Shown: one piece after another, positions 11,995-15,546 of the stretch | Layout: each line of letters opens with the position of its first letter | Numbering within the stretch: position 1 is the stretch's first letter | Assembly (NCBI GenBank): GCA_022739095.1 | Contig: JAIJEI010000026.1 | Location: 1-15,546 of the forward strand | Origin: Bifidobacterium sp. | Lineage (GTDB): Bacteria; Actinomycetota; Actinomycetes; Actinomycetales; Bifidobacteriaceae | Reading direction: 5' to 3' | Length of the DNA stretch: 15,546 nucleotides | Notes under the pieces: generated by a model | What the model was told of the DNA's origin: nothing | What the model saw: the letters and a program-made list of their open reading frames with translations, nothing else | Database searches by the model: none | Position numbers and translations under genes: made by a program

Positions 11995-14247
11995 ATGGCT
12001 AAAGAAACGAAGATCAAGGAAGATACCGTCACCGTGCCTGTCGCCCAAGGCGACCTCGATGCGGTGAGCAATGCTGAATTCTACAACCCCCACGGAGTTC
12101 TCGGCGGGCATCTCGGCATCGGCAAGCATGCCGACACCGCCACAATCCGTGTGCTGCGTCCGCTTGCCAAGTCCGTGACCATCCTCACCCAGGATGGCGA
12201 ATACCCGATGACCCACGAATACAACGGCGTGTTCGTGGTTACCGTGCCGGCCTCCGGCACCAAGAAGCAGCCCACGATCCCCGACTACCGCGTCAGGACC
12301 GAGTGGGAAAGCGGCGCAGTGCTCATTGAGGACGACCCATACCGTTATATGCCCACAGTCGGCGACATGGACACCTATCTGTTCGGCGAGGGCCGTCACG
12401 AGAAGCTCTGGGAGGCGCTTGGCGCGCACGTGCTGCGCTATGACGATCCGATGGGCGGCGCAGACGGCACGCCTGGTGAGCAGGTGGTAGGCACCGCGTT
12501 CTCCGTGTGGGCCCCGAACGCCCATGCCGTGCGCGTGGTCGGTAACTTCAACGCCTGGGATGGCCGTCGTCACGCCATGCGCGAGCTCGGCTCCTCCGGC
12601 GTGTGGGAGATCTTCATCCCCGGCATCGGCGCGGGCGAGACCTACAAGTTCCAGATCCTGAACGCCAATTACACGTGGGAGATGAAGGCTGACCCGATGG
12701 AGCGTCAGCACGAGGTTCCGCCGAACACCGCCTCCATCGTCACCGAATCCACCTACGAGTGGGATGATGACGCCTGGATGCAGCACCGCCGCACCACCAA
12801 CCCGCATGATGGCCCGGTCTCCATCTATGAGGTGCACGCCGGCAGCTGGAAGCAGGGACTGACCTACCGCGACTTGGCCAAGCAGCTCGTGGACTACGTC
12901 AAGCAGGAAGGCTTCACCCACGTGGAGTTCATGCCGCTGGCCCAGCACCCGTTCTCCGGCTCCTGGGGCTATCAGGTCACCGGCTACTATGCGGTGGACT
13001 CCCGCCTCGGTTCCCCCGACGACTTCCGTTACCTGGTCGATCAGTTCCACCAGGCCGGCATCGGCGTGATCATGGACTGGGTGCCCGCCCACTTCCCGAA
13101 GGATGCCTTCGCGCTCGGCCGCTTCGACGGCACCCCGCTGTACGAGGACCCGGACCCACTGCGCGGCGAACACCCCGAGTGGGGCACCTATGTGTTCAAC
13201 TTCGGACGCCGAGAAGTACGCAACTTCCTGGTGGCCAACGCCCTGTTCTGGCTCGAGGACCTGCATGTCGATGCGCTGCGCGTGGATGCCGTCAGCTCCA
13301 TGCTCTACCTCGACTACAGCCGCGAACCCGGCCAGTGGCGTCCGAACATCTACGGCGGACGCGAAAACCTGGAGGCCATCGACTTCCTCAAGGAAGCCAC
13401 CGCCACCGCGTACAAGAACAACCCCGGCGTCATGATGATCGCCGAAGAGTCCACCGCATGGCCGGGCATCACCGCCCCCACCTCCGCCGGCGGCATCGGC
13501 TTCGGCATGAAGTGGAATATGGGCTGGATGCACGACACCCTCGAGTATCTGCACGAGGAGCCCATCAACCGTAAGTGGCACCACAACGAAATCACTTTCT
13601 CCATGGTGTACGCCTACTCCGAACACTACGTATTGCCCATCAGCCACGACGAAGTCGTGTACGGCAAGGGCTCCCTGTACGGCAAGATGCCGGGCGATGG
13701 CTGGCAGAAGCTGGCCGGCGTGCGTTCGATGTTCGCCTATCAGTGGGCCCACCCGGGCAAGAAGCTTTCCTTCATGGGCAACGAGCTGGCCCAGTGGGGC
13801 GAGTGGGATCACGACGCCTCCATCGATTGGGATTGCCTGAACTGGCAGGAGCACCGTCAGGTCCAGACCATGGTCGCCGACCTTAACGCCTTCTACAAGG
13901 CGCATCCGGCACTGTGGAGCCAGGACTTCGACCCGGCCGGCTTCCAGTGGCTGACCAGCGACGATGCCGACCACAACACGCTGAGCTTCCTGCGCATCGG
14001 CACCAAGGGCGAGACCTTGGCCGTGGTGGCCAACTTCTCCGGTGAAGCTTGGTCCGATTACCAGGTGGCGCTGCCCACCGGCGGCAAGTGGACCGAAGTG
14101 TTCACCACCGATGACGCCAAGTACGGCGGCTCCGACATCCACAACGGCACCTTCGAAGCGGTCGAGGGCGAATATCATTCACGTCCGTTCTCGGCGAAGA
14201 TCACCGTTCCGGCTCTGGGAGTTGTATTCTTGAAGCCGGAAGACTGA
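11995..14247 (+). CDS. glgB: 1,4-alpha-glucan branching enzyme
   Basis: 750 residues (E. coli 728). It transfers alpha-1,4 glucan segments to make alpha-1,6 branches in glycogen, in the cytoplasm. Order: an N-terminal beta domain (about 25-120) beginning FYNPHGVLGGHLG, a CBM48 module (about 165-255, including VVGNFNAWDGRRHAM), the GH13 barrel (about 280-620) and a C-terminal beta domain. Catalytic residues are nucleophile Asp431 (DALRVDAV), acid/base Glu484 (IAEEST) and Asp552 (PISHDEVV). It also carries the branching-enzyme blocks GYQVTGYYAVDSRLG and FMGNELAQWGEWDHD. No ribosome site precedes ATG 11995, but TAGACT ends 8 bases before it, so the mRNA may be leaderless. The start is supported by MAKETKIKEDTV leading into the family region. 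A response regulator follows 35 bases downstream. Confidence 0.97.
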   Translation: MAKETKIKEDTVTVPVAQGDLDAVSNAEFYNPHGVLGGHLGIGKHADTATIRVLRPLAKSVTILTQDGEYPMTHEYNGVFVVTVPASGTKKQPTIPDYRVRTEWESGAVLIEDDPYRYMPTVGDMDTYLFGEGRHEKLWEALGAHVLRYDDPMGGADGTPGEQVVGTAFSVWAPNAHAVRVVGNFNAWDGRRHAMRELGSSGVWEIFIPGIGAGETYKFQILNANYTWEMKADPMERQHEVPPNTASIVTESTYEWDDDAWMQHRRTTNPHDGPVSIYEVHAGSWKQGLTYRDLAKQLVDYVKQEGFTHVEFMPLAQHPFSGSWGYQVTGYYAVDSRLGSPDDFRYLVDQFHQAGIGVIMDWVPAHFPKDAFALGRFDGTPLYEDPDPLRGEHPEWGTYVFNFGRREVRNFLVANALFWLEDLHVDALRVDAVSSMLYLDYSREPGQWRPNIYGGRENLEAIDFLKEATATAYKNNPGVMMIAEESTAWPGITAPTSAGGIGFGMKWNMGWMHDTLEYLHEEPINRKWHHNEITFSMVYAYSEHYVLPISHDEVVYGKGSLYGKMPGDGWQKLAGVRSMFAYQWAHPGKKLSFMGNELAQWGEWDHDASIDWDCLNWQEHRQVQTMVADLNAFYKAHPALWSQDFDPAGFQWLTSDDADHNTLSFLRIGTKGETLAVVANFSGEAWSDYQVALPTGGKWTEVFTTDDAKYGGSDIHNGTFEAVEGEYHSRPFSAKITVPALGVVFLKPED

Positions 14248-14282
14248 ACTGGTCAACAGGCTGAAAGGTAACCGGTTTATTT

Positions 14283-15005
14283 ATGCTCAATACCACAGCG
14301 CGTCAGAATACGACACCGCGTACGGTGCTGGTGGTCGAGGACGAGCCCACGCTCGCCACGGCCATCGCCCAGCGCATCACCGCTGAAGGATGGACCGCTC
14401 GCGTGGCCGGGGACGGCGCTTCCGCCGTCCAGGCCGCGTCCCAGCTACGCCCCGATCTGGTGATCATGGACATCATGCTGCCGGTCATGGATGGTCTTGA
14501 GGCCACCAAACGCATCGTCGCCGAACGTCCGGTGCCGGTGTTGATTCTCACCGCACGTGACGACGAGGCCGACAAGGTCATCGGTCTGGGAGCGGGCGCC
14601 GATGATTACATGACCAAACCGTTCTCCATGCGCGAGCTCATCGCCCGCTGCAAGGCGCTGTTGCGTCGCGTGGAGCGTGCGAAGGTCATCGCCAAGAATT
14701 CGGAGAACGAGAAACTGCTCGACTTCGGTTCGATGGTCATCGACCCGGCCCAGCGTATCGTCACCGTGAACGGTGAGCAGGTGCATCTGACCCCCACCGA
14801 GTTCGATCTGCTGGCCACGCTGGCCCGCCGCCCGAAGTCGGTGCTCACCCGCGAAAAGCTGCTCGAAGAAGTCTGGGACTGGGTCGATGCATCCGGCACC
14901 CGCACCGTCGACAGCCACGTCAAGGCGCTGCGCCATAAGCTCGGCGCCGACACCATCCGCACCGTGCACGGCGTGGGCTACGCTTTCGAGCCGCCGACCG
15001 CGTGA
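14283..15005 (+). CDS. OmpR/PhoB-family two-component response regulator
   Basis: 240 residues, a standard OmpR-family length. The receiver domain (about 14-128) has acidic pair E19/D20, phospho-acceptor D63 (VIMDIMLPVMDG), T90 (LILTARDD) and K112 (YMTKPFS). The winged-helix effector domain (about 143-238) has VHLTPTEFDLLATLARRP, LTREKLLEEVWDW, TRTVDSHVKALRHKLG and TVHGVGYAF. The start at 14283 has AAAGG about 14 bases upstream, so initiation may be weak. It follows glgB by 35 bases with no visible terminator and could be partly co-transcribed with it. Its stop TGA shares one base with the histidine kinase ATG (TGATG), showing they form one operon. I cannot tell which named actinobacterial system it corresponds to. 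Confidence 0.95.
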   Translation: MLNTTARQNTTPRTVLVVEDEPTLATAIAQRITAEGWTARVAGDGASAVQAASQLRPDLVIMDIMLPVMDGLEATKRIVAERPVPVLILTARDDEADKVIGLGAGADDYMTKPFSMRELIARCKALLRRVERAKVIAKNSENEKLLDFGSMVIDPAQRIVTVNGEQVHLTPTEFDLLATLARRPKSVLTREKLLEEVWDWVDASGTRTVDSHVKALRHKLGADTIRTVHGVGYAFEPPTA

Positions 15006-15546
15006 TGGCATCCAAAAAACAACAGCAACCCCGGCTTGACGCGATGAAACCTCGCGTCAAGCCGGTTGATTTGTTCTCCTCTCTGAAGCTGGAACTCAGC
15101 GCACTGATCGTTATCGCCACGGCCATCGCGTTTGCCATGTGCTGGTTCCTACTAAAATTCGGCTGGTCCGGTTGGATTGCCATGCCGCTGACTTTGGTGG
15201 TGGCCTTGGGCATCACCTATTTCTTCTCTCGCGGCATCACCGCTCCCCTACGCCAGATGCGCGATGTGGCTGAAGCCATGGCGGATGGCGATTACACGGT
15301 CCGCGTGGATATTGATCAGAATCGTCATGACGAGGTCGGCCAGCTGGCTCGCTCGTTCAACGAGATGGCCGGCGAACTCGAGCATGCCGATAAAATGCGC
15401 CGCGACATGATCGCCAATGTGAGCCATGAGCTGCGTACGCCCGTTTCCGCTTTGCAGGCGATGGTCGAGAACATGGCCGACGGCGTCACCGAGCCCACTC
15501 CCGCCAATCTGGAGAGCATCCTCACCCAAACGCAGCGTCTCTCCGA
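15005..15546 (+). CDS. Partial sensor histidine kinase with minimal extracellular loop
   Basis: 180 codons are visible, cut by the window edge. A basic cytoplasmic N-terminus (about 1-30) is followed by two membrane segments (about 32-52, 58-76) joined by only a few residues (KFGWSGW), a HAMP linker (about 77-130, SRGITAPLRQMRDVAEAM, DEVGQLARSFNEM) and the H-box ANVSHELRTPVSAL with phospho-acceptor His141. The N, G1 and G2 ATPase boxes are beyond the edge. With almost no extracellular domain it belongs to the intramembrane-sensing type, which usually detects envelope stress or works through a partner membrane protein. Its ATG overlaps the upstream regulator stop by one base (translational coupling). 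A 13-bp stem-loop lies within its codons 9-21; a second ATG (15044) is in the loop. Confidence 0.93.
   Translation, partial: MASKKQQQPRLDAMKPRVKPVDLFSSLKLELSALIVIATAIAFAMCWFLLKFGWSGWIAMPLTLVVALGITYFFSRGITAPLRQMRDVAEAMADGDYTVRVDIDQNRHDEVGQLARSFNEMAGELEHADKMRRDMIANVSHELRTPVSALQAMVENMADGVTEPTPANLESILTQTQRLS
15031..15065 (+). promoter_or_regulatory. 13-bp perfect stem-loop at response regulator/histidine kinase junction
   Basis: CCGGCTTGACGCG (15031-15043) pairs perfectly with CGCGTCAAGCCGG (15053-15065) around a 9-base loop, ATGAAACCT. It is followed by TTGATTTGTT, a broken U-rich tail, and resembles a weak terminator or attenuator although it lies inside the kinase coding region. It could reduce kinase mRNA relative to regulator mRNA, or protect the upstream message from 3' decay. 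Confidence 0.55.

Noticed and set aside
11899..14178. 759-codon open frame on the minus strand opposite glgB
   Set aside because: An antisense shadow of a highly biased gene; the plus strand has complete GH13 catalytic motifs.

Overview
The window looks like chromosomal DNA of a high-GC Gram-positive actinobacterium, most likely a Bifidobacterium of the longum/breve group. This rests on the recognisable rpsA, folD, coaE, carD, ispF and glgB products, on carD next to ispF, on strong GGAGG-type ribosome sites, and on about 65-70 % GC in the housekeeping genes. The species is inferred; no database was searched.

Layout, left to right. (1) Bases 1-993, minus strand: a NarL/LuxR-type response regulator overlapping the start of a multi-spanning membrane protein, probably its sensor kinase, cut by the window edge. 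(2) Bases 1139-4108, plus strand: an AT-richer cassette resembling a lactococcin 972-type bacteriocin locus, with a short secreted peptide, a DUF1430-like polytopic protein in two in-frame halves, and a dedicated ABC ATPase. Peptide and membrane protein are each interrupted by an in-frame TAA, so the cassette appears to be decaying. A clean dyad lies between it and the divergent response regulator. (3) Bases 4103-7300, minus strand: folD, rpsA (own TATAAT promoter, no Shine-Dalgarno) and coaE, with a terminator between rpsA and coaE. The coaE stop overlaps the bacteriocin ATPase stop. (4) Bases 7404-10542, plus strand: a cluster A-I metal (zinc or manganese) importer. The lipoprotein forms its own unit, closed by a strong terminator; ATPase and permease follow behind a Zur-like box. 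(5) Bases 10595-11819, minus strand: carD and ispF. (6) Bases 11995-15546, plus strand: glgB, then an OmpR-type response regulator and a histidine kinase with almost no extracellular sensor domain, cut by the window edge.

The most interesting parts are the two-component/bacteriocin locus with its shared dyad and paired nonsense codons, the different operators on the two halves of the metal importer, a LacI-type operator-like palindrome between carD and glgB, and a 13-bp perfect stem-loop in the first codons of the last histidine kinase. I see no tRNA, rRNA, CRISPR array or insertion sequence. No stretch over 300 bases lacks a gene; the longest gaps are 994-1138, 8586-8757 and 11820-11994, described below.
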